NCBI GenBank assembly: GCA_043814315.1
Contig: JBDRKE010000028.1
Span: 1-33,949 of the forward strand
Reading direction: 5' to 3'
From: JBDRKE01 sp043814315
GTDB lineage: Bacteria > Omnitrophota > Gorgyraeia > Gygaellales > Profunditerraquicolaceae
Length of the DNA: 33,949 nt
Position 1 is the stretch's first letter, and each line of letters begins with the position of its first letter. Below are positions 1 through 7,420 of this stretch, one piece after another. A program made the position numbers and the translations under genes. Below the pieces are notes generated by a model. That model did not search any database. It was not told the DNA's origin and saw only the letters and a list, made by a program, of their open reading frames with translations.

Positions 1-104
1 TGGTTGATATCTACCCAGAAGTTTTCTTCCTGGGTACATTGAAAAAACTCATTGACCCTAGCCCAACGGCGTCGTAAACTATTGTCTGTAGTAACGTATT
101 GCAT
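1..104 (-). CDS. Partial hypothetical protein, N-terminus only
   Basis: An open frame begins with ATG at 104 and runs off the left edge of the window. It gives 34 residues starting MQYVTTDNSLRRRWARVNEF, then FFQCTQEENFWVDIN. A purine-rich stretch (AGAAAGGA on the minus strand) lies just upstream of the ATG. I do not recognise the family. The basic N-terminus (RRRWAR) followed by aromatic residues would fit a transposase or DNA-binding protein, but that is a guess. The ribosome-binding region lies inside one arm of a long inverted repeat (105-174). That is unusual and suggests either translational control or an element end. Confidence 0.4.
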   Translation of the reverse strand, partial: MQYVTTDNSLRRRWARVNEFFQCTQEENFWVDIN

Positions 105-174
105 AGGCGTATCCTTTCTGTTAGGGCTGTCAGGCCCGGGTTGATAAAATGTTTCCAAACAGAAAGATACGCCT
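105..174. repeat. Long inverted repeat over the start of the partial gene
   Basis: The arm at 105-122 (AGGCGTATCCTTTCTGTT) is the reverse complement of 158-174 apart from one bulged base. The 35-nt loop holds a smaller GGGC/GCCC hairpin (124-137). Read on the minus strand, the 3' arm covers the Shine-Dalgarno-like AGAAAGGA and ends at the ATG of the partial gene. Read on the plus strand, the second arm is followed by TTTTT, like an intrinsic terminator. It could be an RBS-masking leader, a terminator or the end of a mobile element. Confidence 0.6.
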
Positions 175-261
175 TTTTAATTCAAAGGTAAAGCTAATTT
201 ACACACAATCGAGTATACTACCTTGTGATTTTTATTATTAGATAAATTGGCGATTTTGCCT

Positions 262-274
262 TATAATAACCCTA
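262..274 (+). promoter_or_regulatory. Putative -10 box and leaderless start for the helicase
   Basis: A perfect TATAAT (262-267) lies six bases before the ATG at 274, which is where transcription from such a box would begin. No Shine-Dalgarno sequence is present before 274 or before the alternative TTG at 247. The matching -35 region (about 238-243, TTAGAT) is weak. This suggests a leaderless mRNA, but it is inference from spacing only. Confidence 0.4.
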
Positions 275-2154
275 TGATTTACGACCGCTTCCAGCAAGAG
301 TCTATTGATTATATCAACCAGGGGCATTCTGTCATCGTCAGCGCTCCTACGGGCGCCGGCAAGACCGCTATTGCCGAATACGTCATCAGTACGGCCCTTA
401 AGAAACAGATTGGCGTCATTTATACGGCGCCTATCAAAGCCCTCTCCAACCAGAAATTCCGGGACTTCCAGCAGCAATTTGGCGAGAATATAGGTATACT
501 AACCGGGGACGTATCCATCAACCCGGATGCCGCAGTCCTGATCATGACTACCGAGATATTCCGCAATAAGATTCTGGATGAACCGGCAAGCCTCAAGAAA
601 TACTCATGGATCATCTTTGATGAAATCCATTATATCGACAATCCTGAGCGCGGCACCGTTTGGGAAGAATCCCTGATATTTTTGCCTAAGCACATGAATA
701 TCCTGGGCCTTTCCGCCACTATCCCCAACATAAAACAATTGGCCAGCTGGATCCAGTCCATCCATCAGAAGCCTGTCGAGACCGTGGTTGAGGAAAAAAG
801 GCCTGTGCCCTTGCATTTCTTTTTCCAGTGCCAGAATGAAATCATGGACAAAATAGACTATTTAAAAAGGACCAGCCACGCAAGGCCCAATAAAATAAAC
901 ACGCTCATCCATTACCTGCGCCAGAACGAAGGATTACCGGCCATCTATTTTGTCTTTGGCAGAAGACGGGCCGAAGAGCTGGCTTTTGAGATCTCTAACT
1001 ACAATTTTTTGAACGGCCAAGAAAGGACGCAAATTCTTTCTTTTTATGATTCGCTTTGCGAACGCTTTGACTTAAAGAACGAAAGAACAGCCATGAATAT
1101 TTTGCCGCTTATACAAAAGGGCATTGCCTATCATCATGCCGGGATGCTACCGACCTTAAAAGAGGTCATTGAGAGGCTGTTCACCAGCCGGCTCTTAAAA
1201 GTCATTTTTACCACAGAAACCTTTGCCTTAGGGATTAACATGCCCAGCCGCAGCGTCATGTTCGATGATTTGAGAAAATTCTACGGCCGGTATGTCAGGA
1301 ATTTAAAAACGCGCGATTTTTACCAGATGGCCGGCCGCGCAGGCAGACGCGGCATCGATAGAGAAGGATTTGTCTACTCCCGCATTAATCCGCATAGGAT
1401 AAAGCCCGAGGAGGTCAGGCGGATAATTTTCGGCAAGCCCGAAGAGGTGCACAGCCAGTTCAATACTTCCTATGCCACCCTCCTTAATCTTTACGAAAAA
1501 TACAAGGAAGAGCTTTTCAAGGTCTATCCTTTATCCCTGCATTATTTCCAGTCGAGAAAATCAGAGCAAAAAGAAGCGGTGCGTCTCATTGAAAGCAAAC
1601 TCAAGCTGCTTAAGGAGATGAATTATATAGCCGGCGGCCATTTGACGGAAAAGGGCCATTTTTCCAAGACCATCTACGGTTATGAATTGATATTATCCGA
1701 GCTTTACGAACAGAATATCCTGGAGCAGCTGGATGAATTTGGTTTGGGGGTTTTAACAGCAGCCGTAGTTTTTGAGCCGAGAAAAAACCAGGAATCGCCC
1801 CGGGGTATTTCCAAAAACAGCCGGCATAGTAAGCAGATCTGCGAAGAAATCTACGACAAAATTAAACGTAAGGAGCATAGATACAAGATTTATCCGGTGA
1901 GTAAGCCTCCCTGCTTTCATTTAAGCCTGTGCATGGAGGCGTGGCTGCGGGGCACAAGTTTCGATAAAATACTGCGTTTCACCGATACCGACGAAGGAGA
2001 GTTGGTGCGATATTTCAGGATGAGTGTTCAGATTTTAAGAGAAATAAACTCCGCCAATATCGCTTCCCCTGCCTTAAGAGAGAAAATCAAAGAAACCAGG
2101 CGCGTGATTAACCGCGATATCGTGGATGCCGAAAAGCAGCTGCGGGAAAGTTAG
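274..2154 (+). CDS. Ski2/Mtr4-like DExH-box RNA helicase
   Basis: This is a superfamily II helicase expected to unwind structured RNA with ATP, probably in RNA decay or processing. Numbering from an upstream TTG at 247, visible motifs are Walker A APTGAGKT (33-40), DEIH (125-128), SAT (156-158), the YHHAGMLP motif (295-302), the ALGINMPS motif (327-334) and the QMAGRAGRRG motif VI (360-369). The HHAGMLP and MAGRAGRRG forms are typical of the Ski2/Mtr4/HelY group (COG4581) rather than RecQ or DEAD proteins. At about 630 residues it is shorter than eukaryotic Mtr4 and has no visible arch domain. I prefer ATG 274 because a TATAAT lies just upstream; TTG 247 would add nine residues. It is the only clear plus-strand gene and converges on the DUF192 gene with a 4-bp overlap of the stops. 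The RNA substrate cannot be told from sequence. Confidence 0.9.
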   Translation: MIYDRFQQESIDYINQGHSVIVSAPTGAGKTAIAEYVISTALKKQIGVIYTAPIKALSNQKFRDFQQQFGENIGILTGDVSINPDAAVLIMTTEIFRNKILDEPASLKKYSWIIFDEIHYIDNPERGTVWEESLIFLPKHMNILGLSATIPNIKQLASWIQSIHQKPVETVVEEKRPVPLHFFFQCQNEIMDKIDYLKRTSHARPNKINTLIHYLRQNEGLPAIYFVFGRRRAEELAFEISNYNFLNGQERTQILSFYDSLCERFDLKNERTAMNILPLIQKGIAYHHAGMLPTLKEVIERLFTSRLLKVIFTTETFALGINMPSRSVMFDDLRKFYGRYVRNLKTRDFYQMAGRAGRRGIDREGFVYSRINPHRIKPEEVRRIIFGKPEEVHSQFNTSYATLLNLYEKYKEELFKVYPLSLHYFQSRKSEQKEAVRLIESKLKLLKEMNYIAGGHLTEKGHFSKTIYGYELILSELYEQNILEQLDEFGLGVLTAAVVFEPRKNQESPRGISKNSRHSKQICEEIYDKIKRKEHRYKIYPVSKPPCFHLSLCMEAWLRGTSFDKILRFTDTDEGELVRYFRMSVQILREINSANIASPALREKIKETRRVINRDIVDAEKQLRES

Positions 2155-2582
2155 AACTCCAGAAAATCCCCCGTCTTTATTTTATTCTTTTCTACAAATC
2201 CGGAATTGACCTCTAAAACAAATTGGGCAGGAGCCTTGGGGATAATATTATTGCATGCCTCTTGTGGACAGGGGGAAACGTTTTCATAAATATCCACTAT
2301 TTTTTTATCCGCATCCGCCCAGATGATATCCAGAGGAAAACGCATATTCTTCATCCAGAAGGCATGGATTTTTTCCTCTTCGAATACGAAAAGCATGCCT
2401 GCCCCTTGCGCAAGAGACTCCCTATACATGAGCCCCCGTTGTTTTTCTAAATCCGTACTGACAACTTCTGCTTCCAGGCACGCATCTTTAATGCAGACTT
2501 CTTTGGCTTCGGCAGGCAGGAAACCATAGAGAACAAAAAGAAAAAGATAGATGAAAAAAATTGATTCTTTAGGGTTATTCAA
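2151..2582 (-). CDS. Exported DUF192 family protein
   Basis: This is a 143-residue protein with a hydrophobic N-terminal signal (about residues 8-26, cleavage likely after AEA) followed by a DUF192 domain. The family pattern is clear: RGLMYRESL, GMLFVF, then FWMKNMRFPLDIIW. DUF192 proteins are small secreted or periplasmic beta-barrel proteins of unknown biochemical role. The only in-frame start giving a signal peptide is TTG at 2582, which sits directly after the TAA of the upstream macro-NUDIX gene, so translational coupling is likely. Two cysteines in CPQEAC and two in CIKDAC could form disulfides outside the cytoplasm. The 3' end overlaps the convergent helicase stop by four bases, leaving no room for a terminator between them. 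Confidence 0.8.
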   Translation of the reverse strand: MNNPKESIFFIYLFLFVLYGFLPAEAKEVCIKDACLEAEVVSTDLEKQRGLMYRESLAQGAGMLFVFEEEKIHAFWMKNMRFPLDIIWADADKKIVDIYENVSPCPQEACNNIIPKAPAQFVLEVNSGFVEKNKIKTGDFLEF

Positions 2583-2583
2583 T

Positions 2584-3534
2584 TTAAAAAGGGTCTTCCC
2601 CGTTTTTAAAAGTTATATAATCCTGAATAATCTTCTTGTGGTCAAAGACAAACTCTAACTTCTCAATCTCGTTTAATTCTACGACCTTTAACCCCGCAGC
2701 ATCATCACCTGCCTGAGGCTCACCTTTGGCCTTGGCCAGGAATACCGTGCCGATGGTATGAAAGCGCGGATCGCGTAAGGGCATGGAATAGGTATGAAAT
2801 TGTTTTAACCCTGTTAATTCCAACCCTGTCTCCTCCCTGGCCTCCCTTGTCACAGCATCCTCTAAACTCTCACCGTAATCCACAAAACCACCGGGAAGAG
2901 CCCATCCAAAAGGAGGATTGCTTCTTTCAATGATAACGATTCCCTCATCAATCTCAATGATAACATCCACCGTCGTAAATGGGCCATTTTGGAGCTTAAA
3001 CACAATGTATTCCAGATAACTGATAATTCCTTTATTAAAAATATCGAATGCCTCTAAATCAAAGAGGCAGAAGATGACTTCCTTGAGGCTGGTGGATTCT
3101 CTCTCCTTTAAGTGCCTGAACGCCTCCTGCGCCATAATCTTGGCAGAAGCCAGTAGCGGAAATCCTCCTACGCCGCAACCCAGCGCAGGAAAGGCAATAG
3201 ATTTTATGCTTAAATCTTCAGCCACCTCCAGAGAGCTCTTGCAGGAATTCCTTATTTTAACCTCATCCGTTGCGAAGTCCATTCCCATGGTCGCTGCATG
3301 GATGACGTATTTCGCAGGAAGGCTGCCCGCGCCGCTTGCCACCGCTCCTCCGATTTCTATCGGCCCTTTCTTGACCGCCTCATCTTCAATGATTTTACCA
3401 CCCTTTTTTCTAATGGCTCCTGCCACGCCCCCACCCATCAGCAACTTATTGTTAGCGGCATTCACAATCGCATCCACCCTCAGTTCCGTAATATCACCCT
3501 GAACTATCTTAATCTCAGTATTCTTAATCTTCAT
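2584..3534 (-). CDS. Macro domain-NUDIX hydrolase fusion
   Basis: This is a 316-residue two-domain protein. Residues 1 to about 175 are a macro domain of the ADP-ribose/O-acetyl-ADP-ribose hydrolase type: VQGDIT (11-16), NAAN followed by GGGVAGAI (25-41) and GCGVGGFP (119-126). Residues from about 180 to 316 are a NUDIX hydrolase with a complete NUDIX box (216-238) containing REAREETG and the upstream WALPGG. Macro domains release or bind ADP-ribose, and many NUDIX enzymes cleave ADP-ribose to AMP and ribose 5-phosphate. The fusion could therefore couple both steps, which is inference. It starts with ATG at 3534, just after a paired-palindrome element that fills the gap to yjbQ, and ends one base before the DUF192 start codon. 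Confidence 0.9.
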   Translation of the reverse strand: MKIKNTEIKIVQGDITELRVDAIVNAANNKLLMGGGVAGAIRKKGGKIIEDEAVKKGPIEIGGAVASGAGSLPAKYVIHAATMGMDFATDEVKIRNSCKSSLEVAEDLSIKSIAFPALGCGVGGFPLLASAKIMAQEAFRHLKERESTSLKEVIFCLFDLEAFDIFNKGIISYLEYIVFKLQNGPFTTVDVIIEIDEGIVIIERSNPPFGWALPGGFVDYGESLEDAVTREAREETGLELTGLKQFHTYSMPLRDPRFHTIGTVFLAKAKGEPQAGDDAAGLKVVELNEIEKLEFVFDHKKIIQDYITFKNGEDPF

Positions 3535-3546
3535 CCTTAACCCTCG

Positions 3547-3605
3547 TTCAAGACCGGGTCTTGCAACTCATTGCGTACCAAGCTATTTCAAGACCCGGTC
3601 TTGAA
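3547..3605. repeat. Paired CAAGACC palindrome element, copy 1
   Basis: Two 15-bp near-palindromes, CAAGACCGGGTCTTG (3549-3563) and CAAGACCCGGTCTTG (3589-3603), are reverse complements of each other around a 25-bp spacer containing TTGCGTACCAAGCTATTT. Each arm can fold alone, or the two can pair together. It fills the 72-bp gap between yjbQ and the macro-NUDIX gene. Copies with the same spacer lie at 13.5 and 30.6 kb. REP-like or MITE-like in form. Confidence 0.8.
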
Positions 3606-3606
3606 A

Positions 3607-4023
3607 TCACTCTCCGATAATCTTAATGAGCACGCGCTTGCGGCGCTGCCCGTCGAATTCACCGTAAAAGATCTGCTCCCAGGGCCCGAAATCCAATTTC
3701 CCTTCGGTTATAGCCACCACCACTTCCCTTCCCATAAGGGTCCTCTTGAGATGACTGTCTGCGTTATCCTCTCCGCTAAGATTATGCTGATACTTATCCT
3801 TGCCGTAAGGAACCAGATGCTCCAGCCAGACGCTAAAGTCATGATGCAGGCCGCTCTCATCGTCATTGATGAAGACGCTTGAGGTAATATGCATCGCATT
3901 CACCAGACACAGCCCTTCTTTAACCTTGCTTTTCTTAACGGCCTCTTCCACTGCCGCAGTGATATTAATAAACTCCTGGCGATCCTTGGCATGAAATATC
4001 AGGTATTGGGTGTAGGATTTCAC
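3607..4023 (-). CDS. yjbQ: YjbQ/UPF0047 family protein
   Basis: This 138-residue protein matches the YjbQ family along its full length: H45 in HITSSVFIND, GLHHD (59-62), H80, a conserved NADSHL (H91), and GPWEQIFYGEFDGQR (W115). Family members are small trimers that bind metal through His residues. Some have weak thiamine-phosphate synthase activity in tests, but the cellular role is unsettled. Translation appears to start at GTG 4023, three bases before which the upstream aspartyl protease gene ends (TAA 4024-4026). A GAGAGG stretch in the end of that gene would serve as ribosome binding site, so the two are likely coupled. Confidence 0.85.
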   Translation of the reverse strand: MKSYTQYLIFHAKDRQEFINITAAVEEAVKKSKVKEGLCLVNAMHITSSVFINDDESGLHHDFSVWLEHLVPYGKDKYQHNLSGEDNADSHLKRTLMGREVVVAITEGKLDFGPWEQIFYGEFDGQRRKRVLIKIIGE

Positions 4024-4734
4024 TTATAACCTCTCAAGGATTAATTTTTTTTCTCGATTATCGACTTTAAAATTGAATCTTTTTAAAAAGGACATGCCCA
4101 GCAACCCGTCCTGAAAGCCGGGGTCCGTAATATCGTCCAGCATGACTGCGGCCTCAACGTTTTTTGCCTCTACATTTTCAACCTTAACACTCTTTAGGGT
4201 TATGAGTTTTGCATGGGCCTGGCGGCCATCTGCCAGTATCAATTTGATTTCAGGGGCAGCGCTATCCAGTTTGATTTTGAGCTCTTCGGCTATTTCTTTT
4301 TTTAAGACGACGAGCGTTGAGCCGGTATCCATCACAAGCTTCGCATCGACTCTGTCGTTCAATCGGGCCATAAGCGTTATGTTAAGGGAATCTCTGGCAA
4401 ACTCTACCCTCTCAGGCTGCCCCTCCTGCTCTTGCTGCTGCTTTAATATTTTTTCCTGGCTTCTCTGCTTTTGCCTCTCCCAATCAATGCGTATCAGTTC
4501 CTGGTCGCCGGGCTCCCCTCGTACGACTCTTTCTATCTCGCTTTTTTTGAATCTAACGCTGCCTCCGCAGACTTCCAGTTCGATGCCGTCGGAGGATTCA
4601 GCTTTTACTATCCCATCGATTTTTCTTCCGTTCTTTAAAAACAGGGTATCCGCATAGAGGCTCTCTTGGCCTATAGTGGCTAGACCGAACAACAACCCGA
4701 CAAAAATGAGGTTCTGATAGAATCCTATTTTCAT
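4024..4734 (-). CDS. Exported retropepsin-like aspartyl protease
   Basis: This 236-residue protein has a signal-like hydrophobic stretch (about 9-28, ending in LYA). A short beta-rich module follows (DTLFLKNGRKIDGIV, about 29-43), then a charged Q/E/R-rich linker (about 85-112) and a C-terminal retropepsin fold. The catalytic motif is DTGS (136-139) in VMDTGSTLVVL; later ones are ILADG and LLGMSFLKRF, the family's closing loop. Single-domain retropepsins act as dimers, so this would be an envelope protease or peptide-binding protein. The N-terminal module recurs in the gene immediately upstream (DTVTLKSGQEIEGNI). No convincing Shine-Dalgarno precedes the ATG at 4734. Only 10 bases separate the two genes. 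Substrate unknown. Confidence 0.8.
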   Translation of the reverse strand: MKIGFYQNLIFVGLLFGLATIGQESLYADTLFLKNGRKIDGIVKAESSDGIELEVCGGSVRFKKSEIERVVRGEPGDQELIRIDWERQKQRSQEKILKQQQEQEGQPERVEFARDSLNITLMARLNDRVDAKLVMDTGSTLVVLKKEIAEELKIKLDSAAPEIKLILADGRQAHAKLITLKSVKVENVEAKNVEAAVMLDDITDPGFQDGLLGMSFLKRFNFKVDNREKKLILERL

Positions 4735-4744
4735 GTGAAAAGAG

Positions 4745-5470
4745 TTAATCTGAAAAGGCCAGATAACCTATGATAACAAGGTTTACAATCGGCAGACAGG
4801 CCAGAATCCCCAGCCATCCGGGCTTATTCCGGGCAAGGGCAATTCTATACCACAGGTAACCGCACAGCGCAAGACTAAATAATATTCCGACTAAAGGCAA
4901 AAGCCCAAGAAAAATCCCCAATAGCCACAGATAGCTTAATGAGCCTATTTTGCACATCAAGAAAAGGTTGGCAATGGGAACCCACGCCATCCAAACCGGC
5001 CCTTGACCGGTTTTCTTCGCAATAAATTGCAAACAAAGCGCAGAATACGCATAAAACAAAATTGCAATGATCAACAGAGCTAACAATGTAACCGTAGTAA
5101 CTTTTTCTTTAATACCATGCCTTGGGCTGGGCGTAACGGTCAAAACATCCGAATCTTTAGCCTGTTCAGAAACGCTCAAGGATTCTTCTTCATCAGGCTC
5201 GATGGCCACACCGGAGGCTTCTTCAGTTGACACAAGAGAATCCGTTGATTCCTGCGCGGCCGAGGCTATCTCTTCTCCATTAATCTTATTTATCTCATCG
5301 ATAGTATACGTCGACTCCACGCCGTAACTCTCCATTTTCACGGATGCATCGGTTCTCTCTATAATGTTACCTTCAATTTCCTGGCCGGATTTCAACGTAA
5401 CCGTATCGGCAAAAGCACTCACGGCACATAAAACAGCGGCGACGCATAAAAAGATGATTTTATTTCTCAT
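4745..5470 (-). CDS. Membrane protein with N-terminal LKxG module and DUF5684-like domain
   Basis: This 241-residue protein has a signal peptide (1-21, cleavage after SAFA), then the module DTVTLKSGQEIEGNI shared with the neighbouring aspartyl protease. An acidic, Ser/Glu-rich linker covers about 67-110. Several hydrophobic segments follow from about residue 125 to the end, with PVWMAWVPIANLFLMCKIG and a repeat of the same pattern (KPGWLGILACLPIVNLVI). That doubled W-x-x-P-I-x-N-L pattern resembles DUF5684-type membrane proteins of unknown function. The ATG at 5470 is preceded by a strong GGAAGGAGAGG. It probably forms a unit with the downstream protease gene. Specific function is not visible. 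Confidence 0.65.
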   Translation of the reverse strand: MRNKIIFLCVAAVLCAVSAFADTVTLKSGQEIEGNIIERTDASVKMESYGVESTYTIDEINKINGEEIASAAQESTDSLVSTEEASGVAIEPDEEESLSVSEQAKDSDVLTVTPSPRHGIKEKVTTVTLLALLIIAILFYAYSALCLQFIAKKTGQGPVWMAWVPIANLFLMCKIGSLSYLWLLGIFLGLLPLVGILFSLALCGYLWYRIALARNKPGWLGILACLPIVNLVIIGYLAFSD

Positions 5471-5586
5471 GGCCTCTCCTTCCTATTTTCTTTGACATAA
5501 CTCGGAATTTAAAACACCCCCTGTTTCTATGATAAATATTCTCTCCGGTGACCCCACATCCGATCGAAAAATCTTACCATGAGCTT

Positions 5587-6276
5587 TTAACGAAACTTCT
5601 TGACTTCCCGTCTCTTGCAGGATGAGACTACATAACACTTGCTGCAAAAAGGGGATATCGACACACAGATATTCTGGCCAAATGTGACCAGCCACGTGTT
5701 TAAATCAACCCAGTATTTTTTGGGAATAATCTCCTCCAGGGCCTTCTCCGTTTGTTCCGGATTCTCGGTCCTAACCCAACCCAGGCGATTGGAAATCCTG
5801 TGCACGTGCGTGTCAACACAGATGGCCGGAATATTAAACCCAAGCCCTAAGACCAAATTCGCGGTTTTTCTTCCTACGCCCTTAAATTGAAGCAGGTCTT
5901 CTAATTTATGAGGAACTTTGCCTGTATGCTCCTTAATAATCTTCCTGCTGACATCTATCAGAACTTTGGATTTATTACGGTAAAACCCCACAGGATAGAT
6001 TAAGCGCTGGATGCGCCCAGGAGTTAATTTTACCATATCAAAAGGGTTATCCGCAACCTTAAATAATCGGTTGCTTGCTAACGTTGTGGTCTGATCCTTG
6101 GTACGTAAACTTAAGATACAAGAGATAAGAATGAGGTAGGGATCTTTTTTCGCTTCAGAGACTTTAGTGACGATGGGGACGGTAAAACCTTCAACCTGTT
6201 TGGCGACTGATTTGAGGGTTTTGACTCTTTTGTTTCTAATGTTTAAATCACTAAGCTCAATAAACTTTTTCTGCAA
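5587..6276 (-). CDS. nth: Endonuclease III-type DNA glycosylase/AP lyase
   Basis: This is a base-excision repair enzyme that removes oxidised pyrimidines and nicks abasic sites. The helix-hairpin-helix LQFKGVGRKTAN holds the catalytic Lys137, and VDTHVHRISNRLGW holds Asp155. The iron-sulfur loop has C204-x6-C211-x2-C214-x5-C220, the same spacing as E. coli Nth, so a [4Fe-4S] cluster is expected. At 229 residues it is of normal length. The start is uncertain: the longest frame begins with TTG at 6276, overlapping the nitroreductase 3' end by 34 bases, with no strong ribosome site. An internal start would still keep all motifs. The 116 bases downstream (5471-5586) show no gene. Confidence 0.92.
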   Translation of the reverse strand: MQKKFIELSDLNIRNKRVKTLKSVAKQVEGFTVPIVTKVSEAKKDPYLILISCILSLRTKDQTTTLASNRLFKVADNPFDMVKLTPGRIQRLIYPVGFYRNKSKVLIDVSRKIIKEHTGKVPHKLEDLLQFKGVGRKTANLVLGLGFNIPAICVDTHVHRISNRLGWVRTENPEQTEKALEEIIPKKYWVDLNTWLVTFGQNICVSISPFCSKCYVVSSCKRREVKKFR

Positions 6277-6737
6277 CTTTGCGTCAGTTTCTCGTCAGGT
6301 TTACCTAATGTTAGTACAGCCAGAGTTTCCAGGTCCGCATCCAGCTTTAAATATTGAGCGACCTCTGCCTTTTTGTTAAGGATTTCGCCCAGCCAGCAGG
6401 TGCCTAAGCCAAGCGAATGGGCTTCCAGCAGCATATTCTGGATGCAGGCGCCTATCGCCATCAGGTCTTTGTCCCGGTTGTAAGAATCAGATATATCCAT
6501 ACAAACCACAAGAACCGCTGGTGCATTCTTGATGATATTTCCGTATTTGGTAAAGGGCGCTAAGCCGTCTTTTTTCTTTTTATCCTTAATGACCAGGAAT
6601 CTCCAGGGTTGATTATTTAATCCTGACGGCGCCCAGCGGCCTGCCTCTAAGATTTTCTCAACCTCTTCTTCTCTCGGAATATCCTTAGCATATTCCCTAA
6701 TCGAGCGCCTGGAACGTATTATCTCTAGTATCTCCAT
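6243..6737 (-). CDS. Nitroreductase family protein
   Basis: This 164-residue protein has a nitroreductase-fold FMN-binding pattern: RSRRSIREY at the N-terminus (FMN phosphate contact), ILEAGRWAPSGLNNQPWRFLVI and GLGTCWLGEIL. These flavoenzymes reduce nitro compounds, quinones or other acceptors using NAD(P)H; the physiological substrate cannot be read from sequence. Length is typical of the short members. The 3' end overlaps the start assigned to nth, so the two are probably co-transcribed. The upstream gap holds a short heptamer array (6776-6796). Confidence 0.85.
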   Translation of the reverse strand: MEILEIIRSRRSIREYAKDIPREEEVEKILEAGRWAPSGLNNQPWRFLVIKDKKKKDGLAPFTKYGNIIKNAPAVLVVCMDISDSYNRDKDLMAIGACIQNMLLEAHSLGLGTCWLGEILNKKAEVAQYLKLDADLETLAVLTLGKPDEKLTQSCRKSLLSLVI

Positions 6738-6775
6738 CTTATTTGCCCGTTTAAAGGTTCCTGGTTTTGGTTTGC

Positions 6776-6796
6776 TCTGAACTCTGAACTTTGAAC
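6776..6796. repeat. Short heptanucleotide array (TCTGAAC)
   Basis: Three 7-bp units, TCTGAAC, TCTGAAC and TTTGAAC, run head to tail and end where the YnbE-YdbL gene's stop codon begins. On the minus strand the unit reads GTTCAGA. It has the same unit length and GT-start as the arrays in purD and purM. Small, so possible chance cannot be excluded by itself. Confidence 0.55.
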
Positions 6797-7371
6797 TATT
6801 TTATACGCCACACGTAGTTCCCAGTTTCATTGGCAGCTTCAATAGGCGTGCCTGAGGGAGCATCATCCTGCAGGCGCTTGGCATAAAGCTTCTGCACAGC
6901 TTCTGTGGAAGTCCCGTTTTTCTCAGCCACAGCTTCATAGATAACCATGCGGTCTTTATTCTCTGTCTTAACCAAGGCCTCAATCGAGGCATCAACAGGC
7001 CCTTTGATTTCTACTAAGCCGGATTTATTTTCACCCAGAGCCCCTTTTTCCTGCCAAGAGGCTAATTCAGACCGCCTGTCCTTGCGTCTTAAGGCTGCCT
7101 GCTCCACTTCGGGGCTTAATCCTGAATCTTGGGCAAAAGCCGTGCCTACAAAAAGATTTATGCTACTTTGCGTATCTTGTTTTTCAGGTTTTGCCTGCGT
7201 TCCAGAAACAATACTTTCAATATCATCGATATCCTTAGCCACATGCTGATAGATATCCAGGCGCATGGAGATATCAACCTTAATCGGCTCTTTCGACCCC
7301 TCCACCTTAACCCGTGCACACCCTAAACTAAAACTAAGAAACAGCATCGCGACAAGAATTGTCTTCTTCAT
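6796..7371 (-). CDS. Lipoprotein: YnbE-like plus YdbL-like (DUF1318) fusion
   Basis: The 191-residue product begins with a lipoprotein signal ending at Cys18 (FSLGC). It continues with KVEGSKEPIKVDISMRLDI and KDIDDIESIV (21-55), which resembles the whole of E. coli YnbE, a small outer-membrane lipoprotein. After a linker comes a hydrophobic patch, LFVGTAFAQ (73-81), that looks like a leftover signal peptide. The rest (about 84-191) has a DUF1318/YdbL pattern: ALVKTENKDRMVIYEAVAEKNG, then VQKLYAKRL and the GNYVWRIK end. In E. coli ydbH, ynbE and ydbL form one operon acting in phospholipid transport to the outer membrane. A YdbH-like gene lies upstream here. The ATG has a strong GGAGGGGAG. The fusion reading is inference from matching segments by eye. 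Confidence 0.75.
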   Translation of the reverse strand: MKKTILVAMLFLSFSLGCARVKVEGSKEPIKVDISMRLDIYQHVAKDIDDIESIVSGTQAKPEKQDTQSSINLFVGTAFAQDSGLSPEVEQAALRRKDRRSELASWQEKGALGENKSGLVEIKGPVDASIEALVKTENKDRMVIYEAVAEKNGTSTEAVQKLYAKRLQDDAPSGTPIEAANETGNYVWRIK

Positions 7372-7393
7372 TTCTCCCCTCCTCGTATAATCT

Positions 7394-7420
7394 TCACGTA
7401 TAACAGTGGATTATACGTGA
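7394..7420. repeat. Perfect 10-bp inverted repeat between ydbH-like and ynbE/ydbL genes
   Basis: TCACGTATAA (7394-7403) and TTATACGTGA (7411-7420) form a perfect stem with a 7-base loop. No T-run follows on either strand, so it is not a clear intrinsic terminator. It could be an mRNA-processing or operator site. Confidence 0.6.

Noticed and set aside
5483..5695. Small minus-strand open frame beside nth
   Set aside because: It overlaps the nth 3' end in another frame and has no ribosome site or family pattern.
6243..6276. A frameshift joining nitroreductase and nth
   Set aside because: Both genes have complete families' motifs and separate ends; a short overlap is the simpler reading.
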